Positions 24,388 through 33,225 of a DNA stretch of 64,000 bases are shown here, piece by piece (the stretch's first letter is position 1; each line of letters starts with the position of its first letter). The notes beneath the pieces were generated by a model. It worked only from the letters and a program-made list of their open reading frames with translations, was not told the origin of the DNA and made no database searches. Position numbers and translations under genes: made by a program. The DNA is from Rhodospirillales bacterium (GTDB lineage Bacteria > Pseudomonadota > Alphaproteobacteria > Rhodospirillales > Shumkoniaceae): contig JACZKS010000089.1 in the NCBI GenBank assembly GCA_014859895.1, forward strand, positions 26,352 through 90,351. Reading direction: 5' to 3'.

Positions 24388-26076
24388 TCAATCATCATCG
24401 TCGGCATTCAGGATGGCCTTGATGACGGCCAGCGCGGTGTTCGCCGCAGCGATCTTGGCTTCCAGGTTGGCGTAGTAGCTGATCAACCGTTCCTCGTAGG
24501 CGTAGGCCCTTTCGATGATCAGGTTGGCTTTTTCCGTCTTCGTCGTGTTTTCGGTCTCGATGGCCGCAATGGCGGTGGCTAGTCTGCCGCTTGTCGAATT
24601 GGCGATCCCCGTCAACGAGTCATAAAGTAGATCGGCGATTCCTTGAGAAATCGTGAAGGTGACGCTGGCGCTGTCGGTCCCGGCGTAGACCAGTTTCAAG
24701 CCGGCGAAGGCGCTGCCCTCGGCGCCCGTGAGCACGGTGCCGCTGACGGTGAAAAGGCTGTCGTCACCGTCCACGGAGACCGACGTGATGTTGCCCTCGG
24801 CATCGGTCGCGATGTCGAGGACGTAGGTACCGGAAGCCAGCGCCGAATCGTCGCGCAGTACCAGCAGGTCGTCCGAACTGGCGGTGAACTGGAACTCGAA
24901 CAGCTTGGCGACGGCGTCGAAGTTGTCGACGATGGCCTTGTCGAACGTGTCGTCGTCGATGACCAGGTAATTGTTCTTGTCGAAGGTGATGCCGAGAGCG
25001 CCGAGCGAGGTTTTGCCGTCCCCGGTTTCGATCATCTGGGCGAAGGCACTGTTGATGGTCGCGTTGGTGGATCTGAGGATGGAATCGCCGAATAGCACGG
25101 CCGACTCCGAAACCGTCCCGTCGCTGGCGACCGCCTGGTTGGCCAAGGCGAATTCGCGGTAGGCGTTGTACGCCGTAACGAAGGCTTCGACGGCTTCCTT
25201 GACATCGGAATAGTCGGGTTCCACCTCGACCGTGATAGAGGTGCCCGGCTTAGCCACGTAGAGGTCGAACTGAACGCCGGTCAAGGCGTCCTCGATTGTG
25301 TTGGAAGACGATTCGATGGTGACGCCGTCGATCTTGACGATGGCGTTCTGGGCCGCCTGAAGTTCGTTGGCGAAGGCGCCGGTGCCGTCGACGATTCCCA
25401 GCGATTGAGCCACTCCATCGGTATCGGCCAGTTCGATCGTTTGGCCGGTTTCGCTGCTCGACAGGACCAGCATGTAGGAGCTGTCGGAAACCTTGAGGAC
25501 CGAGGCCTGGACGCCGCTCGTCTCGGTTGTCGCATTGATGGCGGTAGCGATGTTGGCCAGCGACATGCCGGTATCGACGGTGATCGTCGTGCTTTCGCCG
25601 CCCTCGGTGCCAAGGGTGAAGCTGCCCGACAGACCCAAGGCTTCGGTTTTCGACGACTGGGTTCCCGACCCCACCTTGTGGGACAAGGCGAGTTGGTCGA
25701 TCTCGACGGTGAAGGACTGGGCCGCCACCCCGTTGTCCACGGTCACCGCCAAGTAGCTGGTGGCTGTGGAGCCGTCGCTTGCCGTCAGATAGGCGGCGCG
25801 GGAATCGAAGACGCTTTGGGTGCTGGTGGTTCCCGAGGCGTTGCGCAGTACGTCGAGGGCGTCCATGAGGTCGGCCAGGTAGCCCTGCATCTCCTCGTAG
25901 GCGGCGATCTTGGTTTCGTTCGCCGCGACCTTCGCCTGAAGCGTGACGGCCGGCTGGAGCTTGGCGTTGACCGCCGCCTCGATCAACGCCGAACTGTCAA
26001 AGCCCGAGGAACCCGACACGTAGGTGCGCGTGTAGCCGGTGACGATGGCGGCCGAACTGGTGGAGGTGGTGGTCAT
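24388..26076 (-). CDS. fliD: FliD, flagellar filament cap protein (HAP2)
   Basis: A 562-residue protein. An N-terminal FliD_N domain (about 15-115; SSGFDSSALIEAAVNAKLQP with coiled coil) is followed by a large Ser/Thr/Asp-rich variable region. The C-terminal FliD_C domain (about 290-555) has VKEAVEAFVTAYNAYREFAL, SLGALGITFDKNNYLVIDDD and the terminal coiled coil AYAYEERLISYYANLEAKIA. The family repeat 'SLGaiGI.f....G.L..d' is recognisable. It is first in the fliD-fliS(-ECF) transcript and caps the growing filament. Confidence 0.93.
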   Translation of the reverse strand: MTTTSTSSAAIVTGYTRTYVSGSSGFDSSALIEAAVNAKLQPAVTLQAKVAANETKIAAYEEMQGYLADLMDALDVLRNASGTTSTQSVFDSRAAYLTASDGSTATSYLAVTVDNGVAAQSFTVEIDQLALSHKVGSGTQSSKTEALGLSGSFTLGTEGGESTTITVDTGMSLANIATAINATTETSGVQASVLKVSDSSYMLVLSSSETGQTIELADTDGVAQSLGIVDGTGAFANELQAAQNAIVKIDGVTIESSSNTIEDALTGVQFDLYVAKPGTSITVEVEPDYSDVKEAVEAFVTAYNAYREFALANQAVASDGTVSESAVLFGDSILRSTNATINSAFAQMIETGDGKTSLGALGITFDKNNYLVIDDDTFDKAIVDNFDAVAKLFEFQFTASSDDLLVLRDDSALASGTYVLDIATDAEGNITSVSVDGDDSLFTVSGTVLTGAEGSAFAGLKLVYAGTDSASVTFTISQGIADLLYDSLTGIANSTSGRLATAIAAIETENTTKTEKANLIIERAYAYEERLISYYANLEAKIAAANTALAVIKAILNADDDD

Positions 26077-26109
26077 AGCTTCGATCCTTTGCCGAGCGGG
26101 ATCGGCCCC

Positions 26110-26136
26110 GGGGGGTGGAGGTCACGACCGCCCCCC
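26110..26136 (-). terminator. Possible stem-loop after fliC
   Basis: On the minus strand GGGGGGCGG and CCACCCCCC flank a 9-base loop (plus positions 26110-26118 and 26128-26136), with one C/A mismatch in the stem. It lies 20 bp beyond the fliC stop in a run of C and G (26131-26145). No T-run follows, so it may be a processing or attenuation structure rather than a full terminator. Confidence 0.4.
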
Positions 26137-26155
26137 CCCGGGGGGACCCACGGGA

Positions 26156-26971
26156 TTACCTCAGCAGGTCGAGCAGTTCCTGCGGCAGCTGGTTGGCCTG
26201 GGCCAGGGCCGCGATGGCCGCCTGCGTCTTCACTTCGTTGGAGGCCAGTTCCGCCTGCTCGGAGGCGATGTCGGCGTCCATGATGGACGACTGCGCGGCA
26301 TCGGTGTTCTCGAGCGAGGTGGCCAGCATTCCTTCGCGGAACTCGAAACGCGACATGGTGGCGCCGACCGTGGCGCGTGCCGCGCTTAGGGCGTCGATGG
26401 CGGTATCGATGAGTCCGAGGGCTGTCGTCGCATTGGCGGCAGTGTCGACGGCAGCGGCAGCGACGCCGAGGGCTGTCGAATCGACGTTGGTAATGGTGAC
26501 GGTCAGAACGTCGGTCGCTTCGGTGCCGGCCAGGAAGTTGACGGCGGCGTAGCTGCCGTCGAGCAGCGAGGTGCCGTTGAAGGAGGTGGCGGCGACGATG
26601 CTGTCGATTTCGGCGATCAGTTCGGTCATTTCGGCGTCGATGTAAGCCCGCTCCGTATCCGTGACCGTGCCCGAGAGAGATTGGGTCGCCAGCGTCTTCA
26701 TGCGCGACAGAATGTCGCTGATGCTGGACATGCCGCCGTCGGCGACGGACAAAATGGAGGCGCCGTTGGCGGCGTTGGTCTGGGCTTGCGTGAGCGTGGC
26801 GACGTCCATTTGCAGTTTGGTGCCGATGGCCAGGCCCGAGGCGTCGTCCGAGGCTTTGGTGATGCGCGAGCCGCTGGCGATGCGCGCCAGGTTGCCGGAC
26901 TGCTCGTCGCTGTTGACGTTCAGATAGCGAAGCGCCGTGTTGGCGGCGGTGTTGGTGGCGATTACGGGCAT
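26156..26971 (-). CDS. fliC: FliC, flagellin
   Basis: A 271-residue flagellin. The conserved N-terminal D0/D1 region (ALRYLNVNSDEQSGNLARIA, SGSRITKASDDASGLAIGTK, then TNAANGASILSVADGGMSSI) and C-terminal helix (ATVGATMSRFEFREGMLATS, AELASNEVKTQAAIAALAQA, NQLPQELLDLL) are both complete. The variable D2/D3 part is very short, so this is a compact flagellin. AGGAG is well placed before the ATG at 26971. The leader carries two hairpins that share bases (26998-27031). It is the only flagellin gene in the window and lies upstream of fliD-fliS on the same strand. Confidence 0.95.
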   Translation of the reverse strand: MPVIATNTAANTALRYLNVNSDEQSGNLARIASGSRITKASDDASGLAIGTKLQMDVATLTQAQTNAANGASILSVADGGMSSISDILSRMKTLATQSLSGTVTDTERAYIDAEMTELIAEIDSIVAATSFNGTSLLDGSYAAVNFLAGTEATDVLTVTITNVDSTALGVAAAAVDTAANATTALGLIDTAIDALSAARATVGATMSRFEFREGMLATSLENTDAAQSSIMDADIASEQAELASNEVKTQAAIAALAQANQLPQELLDLLR

Positions 26972-26997
26972 GTGGATTCTCCTTTGCCAAAAGAACT

Positions 26998-27031
26998 GGG
27001 AGCCTTTCCCGCTCCCATCGAAACTGATGGG
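26998..27031 (-). promoter_or_regulatory. Overlapping hairpins in the fliC 5' leader
   Basis: On the minus-strand transcript, CCCATC / GATGGG (loop AGTTTC) forms one hairpin (27014-27031). GGGAGC / GCTCCC (loop GGGAAAG) forms a second (26998-27016), 14 bp upstream of the AGGAG ribosome site. They share the three bases at 27014-27016 and so cannot both form fully. This suggests a translational or mRNA-stability switch; in some alphaproteobacteria flagellin leaders are bound by FlbT (established for Caulobacter), which is a possible parallel. Confidence 0.5.
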
Positions 27032-27069
27032 CCTTTACGTACCCTTCACTGGCTTCTACGGACGAGGTG

Positions 27070-27083
27070 CCCAAAACCTGGCG
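27070..27083 (-). promoter_or_regulatory. 14-bp box shared by the flgD and fliC upstream regions (fliC copy)
   Basis: Minus-strand CGCCAGGTTTTGGG, about 100 bp before the fliC start. It is identical to the copy upstream of flgD (22178-22191) and flanked by an A8 run on the same strand. See the flgD copy for interpretation. Confidence 0.5.
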
Positions 27084-27145
27084 TTTTTTTTGCGGGGCGG
27101 GCAGACTGGGGCGGATCGCTTGGCAAAAAGGAAAGGCGGCCTGGC

Positions 27146-28597
27146 ATGATGGAGCGATGGTTCGGAGAGCCCGGCCGGCAGGTCGAGCGGCTGGTCGCGG
27201 GTGCCACGGAGCGGCTGGGCGAGATCGCCACGGACGTTCTCGAACGCGCCTCCGAGCGCACCGTCCGGCTGGCCATCACCGGCTTGAGCCGCAGCGGCAA
27301 GACGGTGGCGGCGACCGCGATCGTGCATGACCTGCTGCGCGCCGTCGATCACCCGGAACTGCTGCCTTTCCTTTCGGTGGTGTCGGAGCGGCGACTGGCC
27401 GGGGCCAAGCTGGTCGAGCGGGCCGATCTGCACCTGCCGACATTTCCCTACCGGCAATCCCTGGACCTGCTGACCGGAGAGCCGCCGGATTGGCCGGAAT
27501 CGACCGACCGCATCAACCGTTCGCGCCTGGCGCTTCGCTTCCGCCCCGCCGGTGGCCTGGCCCGGCTGGCCCGCGACCGCGTCTCGCTTCATCTCGACAT
27601 CGTCGACTATCCGGGCGAATGGCTGCTCGACCTGCCGATGCTTCACCAGTCCTTCGAGGAGTGGTCGCGGGATGTCTTCGAGCGTCTTGACCGTCCGCCG
27701 CGCGACCGTCTGGCCGGCGACTTCCTGGCGTTCGTCGGATCGCTTGGCCCCGCCGCGTCGCTAGGCGACGAGACGATCGGGCGGGGAGCCGATCTCTACC
27801 GGCGCTTCCTTCACGCCTGCGCCGAGGAGGGCCTGACCCTGCTGCAGCCGGGACGCTTCGTGAAGCCGGGCCGCGAGATTTCCGAAAACGCCCCGATGAT
27901 GGCGTTCTTCCCGCTGCCGGCCCGACAGGAAGGCGACCCCAAGCCCTTGCGCGTGCTGCTGGAGCGCCGCTACGACGCCTACCGCGACCACATCGTGCAT
28001 CCGCTCTATCGCGATCATTTCGCCCGCTCGGACCGCCAGGTCGTGCTGGTCGACGTGCTGAAGGCCCTGGCCGGGGGGCCGCACGCTTTGGCCGACATGC
28101 GCGATGCGCTGACCGTCATCCTGCGCAGCTTCGATCACGGCAGCGCCGGCTGGCTCCGGCGGATCTTCGCGCCTCGCATCGACCGCGTGCTGTTCGCCGC
28201 CACCAAGTGCGACCACGTACCGCTCGAACAGTACCGGAACCTGCAGCAGTTGCTGGAGGAGATGATCACCCACGCCTCGGGCGAGATCCGCTTCGAAGGC
28301 GCCCGCACGAAAACGGCCGCCATAGCCGCCGTGCGGTGCACCGAGAACGTTCTGGGCGAGCATGACGGCAAGACCCTGCCGATGGTCCGCGGGCTTCCGG
28401 AGGGCCGCACCGAGAAGGTGGCCCTCTATCCCGGCGAGGTCCCGCCGCGCTTTCCCTCGCCCCAGGCGTGGGGCGCCATGAACTTCCGGTTCCTCAAGTT
28501 CCTGCCGTACGGACTGCGGCACGCCGAAACCGAGGGACTGCCTCACGTCGGTCTCGACCACACGCTGGAATTCCTGCTCGGGGATCGTCTGCGATGA
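27146..28597 (+). CDS. ycjX: YcjX family P-loop GTPase/ATPase, Psp-associated
   Basis: A 483-residue protein of the DUF463/YcjX family. Walker A is TGLSRSGKT (about residues 45-53), and DIVDYPGEWLLDLP (about 150-163) is the family's Walker B/G3-like segment. The C-terminal third includes VLFAATKCDHVPLEQYRNLQ (TKxD-like nucleotide-specificity motif) and NFRFLKFLP. YcjX and YcjF are members of the phage-shock regulon in enterobacteria, and YcjX is expected to act with the membrane protein YcjF encoded next. The start at 27146 (MMERW) is preferred; longer in-frame starts would run antisense through fliC. It diverges from fliC. Confidence 0.9.
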   Translation: MMERWFGEPGRQVERLVAGATERLGEIATDVLERASERTVRLAITGLSRSGKTVAATAIVHDLLRAVDHPELLPFLSVVSERRLAGAKLVERADLHLPTFPYRQSLDLLTGEPPDWPESTDRINRSRLALRFRPAGGLARLARDRVSLHLDIVDYPGEWLLDLPMLHQSFEEWSRDVFERLDRPPRDRLAGDFLAFVGSLGPAASLGDETIGRGADLYRRFLHACAEEGLTLLQPGRFVKPGREISENAPMMAFFPLPARQEGDPKPLRVLLERRYDAYRDHIVHPLYRDHFARSDRQVVLVDVLKALAGGPHALADMRDALTVILRSFDHGSAGWLRRIFAPRIDRVLFAATKCDHVPLEQYRNLQQLLEEMITHASGEIRFEGARTKTAAIAAVRCTENVLGEHDGKTLPMVRGLPEGRTEKVALYPGEVPPRFPSPQAWGAMNFRFLKFLPYGLRHAETEGLPHVGLDHTLEFLLGDRLR

Positions 28598-29652
28598 GCG
28601 AGCAACGACGCGAACCCTTCGAACTCGACGCCGACCGTGTCCGTCCACTGGCCGGCGAAAGGGAGCCGGCCGTCGACGCTTTCGGCCTGTCGGCGCCGCT
28701 CGAACTGCCGGCCGACATCGTGAGGCCCCATCCTGCCGACAAGCCGGTGCCTGCCGACCTGCCGATCAAACCGCCCAGTACCAAACGGCGGGCATTTCGG
28801 GTGTTCCTGGCCGCCGCTACCGGGTTCGTCGTTTCGGTCCTCGCCATCGAGGCGGTTTCCTATACGCGGGTTCTGTTCGAGCGGGATTCGGTACTGGGCG
28901 GCCTGCTCGGCGCGCTTGCCGCCGTTGCATTCGGCAGCGGCCTTGCGGCCGTCGCTTCCGAAGTGGTGGCGTTGCGCCGCCAGTTGCGGGCTCTCGGGGA
29001 GGTGGCCGAGCTTCGCGACGAGGCGGCGCGAATTCTCGATGCGCCCGTCAATACCGGGGAAGGCGGCGTGCTGGCCGCGCGTGTCGTCGCGCTTTATGAG
29101 GACCGCCCGGAAGCCGAGGACGGCATCGCCAGGTTCAAGACGACGGTGACCCCCGCCCATGCCGACCGCGAGGTCCTGTCGCTCCTGACGCGCGAGGTTT
29201 TGCAGCCGCTGGACCGCCAGGCTTATCGCGTCGTTTCCCGGGCCGCCCGCGACGCCGGCATCGGCGTGCTCTTAAGCCCGGCCGGGCTGCTCGACGCCGT
29301 TCTGGTGATCTGGCGGACCAGCCGGATGATTCGCGACGTTGCCCTGGTCTACGGCTTCCGGCCGAGCCGTATCGGCCGCTTCGCGCTGACGCGCCGGGTG
29401 CTGGAAAACGCGGCCATGGCGGGCGCCGTCGAATACCTGGGCGATCTCTTGACCGCCCACATCGGAGCCGGCGTCGCCGGCAAGGTTTCCAACAAGGTGG
29501 GGCAGGGGGCCTTTACGGCGTTGCGCACGGCGCGCCTCGGGCTCATCGCCATCGAGGCCTGCCGGCCGATCCCGTTCACCAGCGAAGACCGTTCCAGCCT
29601 GGCTTCGCTCAGGGGCGACATCATGAAGCCCTTCCGCGGGAAGGAAGCCTGA
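28594..29652 (+). CDS. ycjF: YcjF family membrane protein (DUF697-type), Psp-associated
   Basis: A 352-residue protein with a Pro-rich cytosolic N-terminus (about 1-68), two adjacent membrane helices (about 72-90, VFLAAATGFVVSVLAIEAVS; about 103-125, LLGALAAVAFGSGLAAVASE) and a C-terminal DUF697-like domain (about 220-340; LLSPAGLLDAVLVIWRTSRM, IRDVALVYGFRPSRIGRFAL). It is coupled to ycjX by ATGA. It belongs functionally to the Psp membrane-stress response, whose core operon lies about 26 kb to the left in this window. The gene converges with cysI (7-bp gap). Confidence 0.9.
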   Translation: MSEQRREPFELDADRVRPLAGEREPAVDAFGLSAPLELPADIVRPHPADKPVPADLPIKPPSTKRRAFRVFLAAATGFVVSVLAIEAVSYTRVLFERDSVLGGLLGALAAVAFGSGLAAVASEVVALRRQLRALGEVAELRDEAARILDAPVNTGEGGVLAARVVALYEDRPEAEDGIARFKTTVTPAHADREVLSLLTREVLQPLDRQAYRVVSRAARDAGIGVLLSPAGLLDAVLVIWRTSRMIRDVALVYGFRPSRIGRFALTRRVLENAAMAGAVEYLGDLLTAHIGAGVAGKVSNKVGQGAFTALRTARLGLIAIEACRPIPFTSEDRSSLASLRGDIMKPFRGKEA

Positions 29653-29659
29653 CCCGACG

Positions 29660-31378
29660 TCAGGTGTCGGCGCCCTCCGGCAGGTCGGCGTGGAAACGGT
29701 TGCCGGCCGTCGTCGGCTTGATGTGGCCCCGCCGGATGACGAAGTCGCCGAAGCGCTCGCCGTCCTCGCGATGCTTGGCGTAGGACTCGATCAGGGGTGT
29801 CAGCGCGGCGACGATGCCGGTGTGATCGACGTCGGCGCGGTAGAGCTTGTTGAGCCGCGTGCCGTCGAAGGCGGCCCCGAGGTAAAGATTGTAGCGTCCC
29901 GGGTTGCGGCCCACCAAGCCGATCTCGGCGATGTAGGGCCTGGCGCAGCCATTGGGGCATCCGGTCATGCGGATGACGATGGCGTCGTCGCGAAGCCCGG
30001 CCCGTTCCATCATCTCTTCGAGTTCCGTGACCAGGGACGGCAGGTAGCGCTCGGCATCGGTTAGCGCCAGGCCGCAGGTCGGCAGCGCCACGCAGGCCAT
30101 GGCGTTGAGTCGGAGCCCGGTGAAGTCGTTGGTCAGGCCGTATTCCTTGAGCAGGCGCTCGATCCTGGGTTTCTGGCGCGGCGGGATGCCGGCGATCACC
30201 ACGTTCTGGTTCGGGGTCAGGCGGAGGTCGCCGCCCTTGAGAACCCGGGCGATCTCCTTGAGGCCTGTCTTCATGGGACGGTCTGGGGTGTCCTTTACCC
30301 GGCCATTCTCGATGGAAATCGCGTAGTTCCAGCGGCCGCGATGATCCTTGGTCCAGCCCAGCCGGTCGCCGGTACTCTCAAACCGGAAGGGACGCGGCGC
30401 CTCCAGCGCATAGCCCAGGCGACGCTCGACTTCGACGCGGAACCAGTCCAGGCCGCGATCGTCGATGGTGTACTTGAGCCGGGCATGCTTGCGATTGGCG
30501 CGGTCGCCGAAATCGCGCTGGACGGTCACAACCATTTCGGCCACGTCGATCGCCTGTTCGGGCGTGCAGAATCCCATGACGTCGGCCAGCCGGGGGTAGG
30601 TCTCGGGCTCGCCGTGGGTCATCCCCATGCCGCCGCCGACGCAGACGTTGTAGCCGACGACCGACCCCTTCTTGTCGACGATGGCGATGAAGCCGAGATC
30701 GTGGGCCAGCACGTCGACGTCGTTACTGGGCGGCACCGTGATGGCGATCTTGAACTTGCGGGGCAGGTACGTGGCCCCGTAGATCGGCTCGACGACCCGG
30801 CCTTCCGAGGTGTCGAGGATCTTCTCCCCTTCCAGCCAAATCTCGTGGTAGGCCGGCGTTTGCGGCAGCAGGTGCTCGCTGAGCGCGCGGGCGAGTTCGT
30901 GCGCCGCGGCGGACGCCCGCGATTCATGCGGATTGGGATTGCAGATGACGTTGCGATTCACATCGCCGCAGGCGGCCAAGGTGTCGAGCAGGGCGCCGTT
31001 GATCGCCTGGATGCTGCGCTTTAGGTTGGACTTGATGATGCCGTGGAACTGGAAGGCCTGGCGGGTCGTCAGGCGTAGCGTGCCGGTGCCGTAGGCGTCG
31101 GCGATGCGGTCCATCTCCAGCCACTGGTCCGGCGTGGTGACGCCGCCCGGCACGCGCACGCGCACCATGAAGCCGAAGGCCCGCTCCATCCGTTTGCGCC
31201 GCCGTTCGGGGCGAAGGTCGCGGTCGTCCTGGAGATAGATGCCGTGGAACTTGGTGAGCTGCTGGTCGTCCTCGACGATGCCGCCGGTGACGACTTCGTC
31301 CAGACCCTCGGCGATGGTGCCGCGCAGATAGCGGCTGGCCTCCTTGATGGTCTCGTTCTTCGACAGGGTGTCGGACAT
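29660..31378 (-). CDS. cysI: Sulfite reductase (NADPH) hemoprotein beta subunit
   Basis: A 572-residue siroheme/4Fe-4S enzyme with two NiR/SiR ferredoxin-like repeats (GTGTLRLTTRQAFQFHGIIK near 97-116; GDLRLTPNQNVVIAGIPP near 383-400). Cluster cysteines are C429 and C435 (CVALPTCGLAL) and C474 and C478 (TGCPNGCARPY), the CysI pattern. It reduces sulfite to sulfide with electrons from CysJ. It is second in the cysJ-cysI operon (12-bp gap). Complete and of normal length (about 570). Sulfite could come from assimilatory sulfate reduction or from sulfonate breakdown. Confidence 0.95.
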   Translation of the reverse strand: MSDTLSKNETIKEASRYLRGTIAEGLDEVVTGGIVEDDQQLTKFHGIYLQDDRDLRPERRRKRMERAFGFMVRVRVPGGVTTPDQWLEMDRIADAYGTGTLRLTTRQAFQFHGIIKSNLKRSIQAINGALLDTLAACGDVNRNVICNPNPHESRASAAAHELARALSEHLLPQTPAYHEIWLEGEKILDTSEGRVVEPIYGATYLPRKFKIAITVPPSNDVDVLAHDLGFIAIVDKKGSVVGYNVCVGGGMGMTHGEPETYPRLADVMGFCTPEQAIDVAEMVVTVQRDFGDRANRKHARLKYTIDDRGLDWFRVEVERRLGYALEAPRPFRFESTGDRLGWTKDHRGRWNYAISIENGRVKDTPDRPMKTGLKEIARVLKGGDLRLTPNQNVVIAGIPPRQKPRIERLLKEYGLTNDFTGLRLNAMACVALPTCGLALTDAERYLPSLVTELEEMMERAGLRDDAIVIRMTGCPNGCARPYIAEIGLVGRNPGRYNLYLGAAFDGTRLNKLYRADVDHTGIVAALTPLIESYAKHREDGERFGDFVIRRGHIKPTTAGNRFHADLPEGADT

Positions 31379-31390
31379 GGTGGACTTCCC

Positions 31391-33178
31391 TCAGTACACG
31401 TCGCGCAGATAGCGGCCGGCCTTGGCCAATCCGGACAGATAGGCTTCGGCATCCGCTTCCGAACGCCCACCGACATCGGCCACGATGGCCCGCAGGGTTG
31501 CGTGCACGTCCTTGGCCATGTGCTTTTCGTCGCCGCAGACGTAAAGATGCGCCCCGCCTTCCAGCCACGAGAACACGTCGCCACGTTGCTCCCACAGCCG
31601 ATGCTGGACGTAGACCTTCTCGGCGGCGTCGCGCGAGAAGGCGACGTCGATGCGATCCAGCACCCCCTCCTTCACGAAATCCTGCCAGTCGAGCTGATAG
31701 AGAAAATCGTGCACGTAACGGCGGTCGCCAAAGAACAGCCAGTTGCGGCCGTCGGCGCCGACGGCCTGGCGCTCCTGAAGAAAGGCGCGGAAGGGGGCGA
31801 CGCCGGTGCCGGGGCCGATCATGATGACGTCGCGCCCGGTGTCGGCCGGCAGCCGGAAGTGGCGGTTCGGCTTGACGTAGACCTTCAGAAGGTCGCCCTT
31901 CTTGATCCGGTCGGCAACGAAGGTCGAGGCCACGCCCTGGCGCGCCCGCCCGTGGCTTTCATAGCGTACGGCGGAGATCAGCAGGTGGGCCTCGTCGGGC
32001 GCCGCCTTGAGGCTGGAGGCGATGGAGTAGAGGCGCGGCGGCAGCGTGCGAAGGATCGACACCAACTGATCGGCGGTCAGCGCGTGCGGAAAGTCCTCCA
32101 GCAGGTCGACGATCTGCCGTCCCGTCAGATAGGGGAGAAGATCGGCTCCTTCCACCAGCGCCTGCAGCTTGGTGTCCTCGGTCAGCCGGCCGTAGGCCTC
32201 GATGACGGGACGCGTCAGCGTCGTGATGTCGTAGCGTTCGGCCAGCTGTTGGGCAACCGGGATACCCTCGACGATTGCCCCGGCATCGACGCGGGCGGCC
32301 CTCAGCACCGCCTCGACCATGGCCGGGTCGTTGAGGGGAACGATGCCTAGCGAATCTCCCGGCTCGTAGGCGAGCCCCGAGCCGGCCAACGACAGCTCGA
32401 CGTGCAGGGTCTCCTTGTCCGAGCGGCTGCTGTTCAGGTTGACGATCTCGGCGATCTCGGCCTCGAAGGGGTGTGTGCGCGAATAGGCGGCGGGCCGGCG
32501 CGTATCCAGTTGGATGACATCGCCGCCGCTGGTGGCTTCCGCGTCGTTGCCGGGCTCACCCAGGCGGTCCAGCGTCTTGCCGATCCATGCGGCGGCGGAC
32601 GTCTCGTAGTCGAGGTCGCACTCGATGTGTTCGACCATCCGCTCTCCGCCCAGCTCGGCCAGCCGGGCGTCGATGCGCTTACCAGTCTCGCAGAAATTCA
32701 CGTAGGCGGAATCGCCCAAGGCCAGGACGGCGAAGCGCACGCCCTCGAAGCGGGGCGCATCCTCGGCCATCAGGGTGTTGTAAAAATCGGTCGCCCGCTC
32801 GGGCGGCGAGCCTTCGCCCCAGGTGCTGGCGATGACAAGGAGGTTGCGGGCTTGCGCCGCGTCCGCCGGCGTCACCTCGGCCATGTCGGTGACCGTTGCC
32901 GCAAAACCCTGACGGTCCGCCGCCTTCTTGGCGTCGGCGGCCAGTCCTTCGGCATTGCCGGATTCGGTGGCGAACAGGATGGTCAGCGGCCGGCGGGTTG
33001 TCGCCGACGGTGCCGGCGCGGCGGCCGGCCGCCCGGCCGCCTGATAGCCGGCCAGAAAGCCGCTCAACCAGACCCGCTGTTCGGCGTCGGTATCGGCCAT
33101 CACTCGGTTGAGCAGGTCGATCTGCTCGCGCTCGAACGGCGCCGTGACGGGGATGACGGGGGCGGCAAGAGTCGACAT
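31391..33178 (-). CDS. cysJ: Sulfite reductase (NADPH) flavoprotein alpha subunit
   Basis: A 595-residue diflavin reductase. The FMN flavodoxin domain (about 65-205) has ILFATESGNAEGLA and STWGEGSPPERATDFY. The FAD domain (about 225-440) has RLYSIASSLKAAPDEAHLLI. The NADPH domain (about 450-595) has VIMIGPGTGVAPFRAFLQER, RNWLFFGDRR, and the C-terminal aromatic RYLRDVY, as in CysJ. The start at 33178 gives MSTLAAPVIPVTAPFEREQI, aligned with the CysJ N-terminus; an upstream in-frame extension is unlikely. It carries electrons from NADPH to CysI. Confidence 0.95.
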   Translation of the reverse strand: MSTLAAPVIPVTAPFEREQIDLLNRVMADTDAEQRVWLSGFLAGYQAAGRPAAAPAPSATTRRPLTILFATESGNAEGLAADAKKAADRQGFAATVTDMAEVTPADAAQARNLLVIASTWGEGSPPERATDFYNTLMAEDAPRFEGVRFAVLALGDSAYVNFCETGKRIDARLAELGGERMVEHIECDLDYETSAAAWIGKTLDRLGEPGNDAEATSGGDVIQLDTRRPAAYSRTHPFEAEIAEIVNLNSSRSDKETLHVELSLAGSGLAYEPGDSLGIVPLNDPAMVEAVLRAARVDAGAIVEGIPVAQQLAERYDITTLTRPVIEAYGRLTEDTKLQALVEGADLLPYLTGRQIVDLLEDFPHALTADQLVSILRTLPPRLYSIASSLKAAPDEAHLLISAVRYESHGRARQGVASTFVADRIKKGDLLKVYVKPNRHFRLPADTGRDVIMIGPGTGVAPFRAFLQERQAVGADGRNWLFFGDRRYVHDFLYQLDWQDFVKEGVLDRIDVAFSRDAAEKVYVQHRLWEQRGDVFSWLEGGAHLYVCGDEKHMAKDVHATLRAIVADVGGRSEADAEAYLSGLAKAGRYLRDVY

Positions 33179-33225
33179 GGCTTTCCCGATATTGCTGAGG
33201 GGGCCGCGGTTCCGGCGCGTGGCCA

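Noticed and set aside
26100..26150. G-quadruplex or repeat element in the C/G runs after fliC
   Set aside because: Runs are two tracts of G and C of opposite polarity, better explained by the imperfect hairpin; there are not four G-tracts on one strand in a suitable window.
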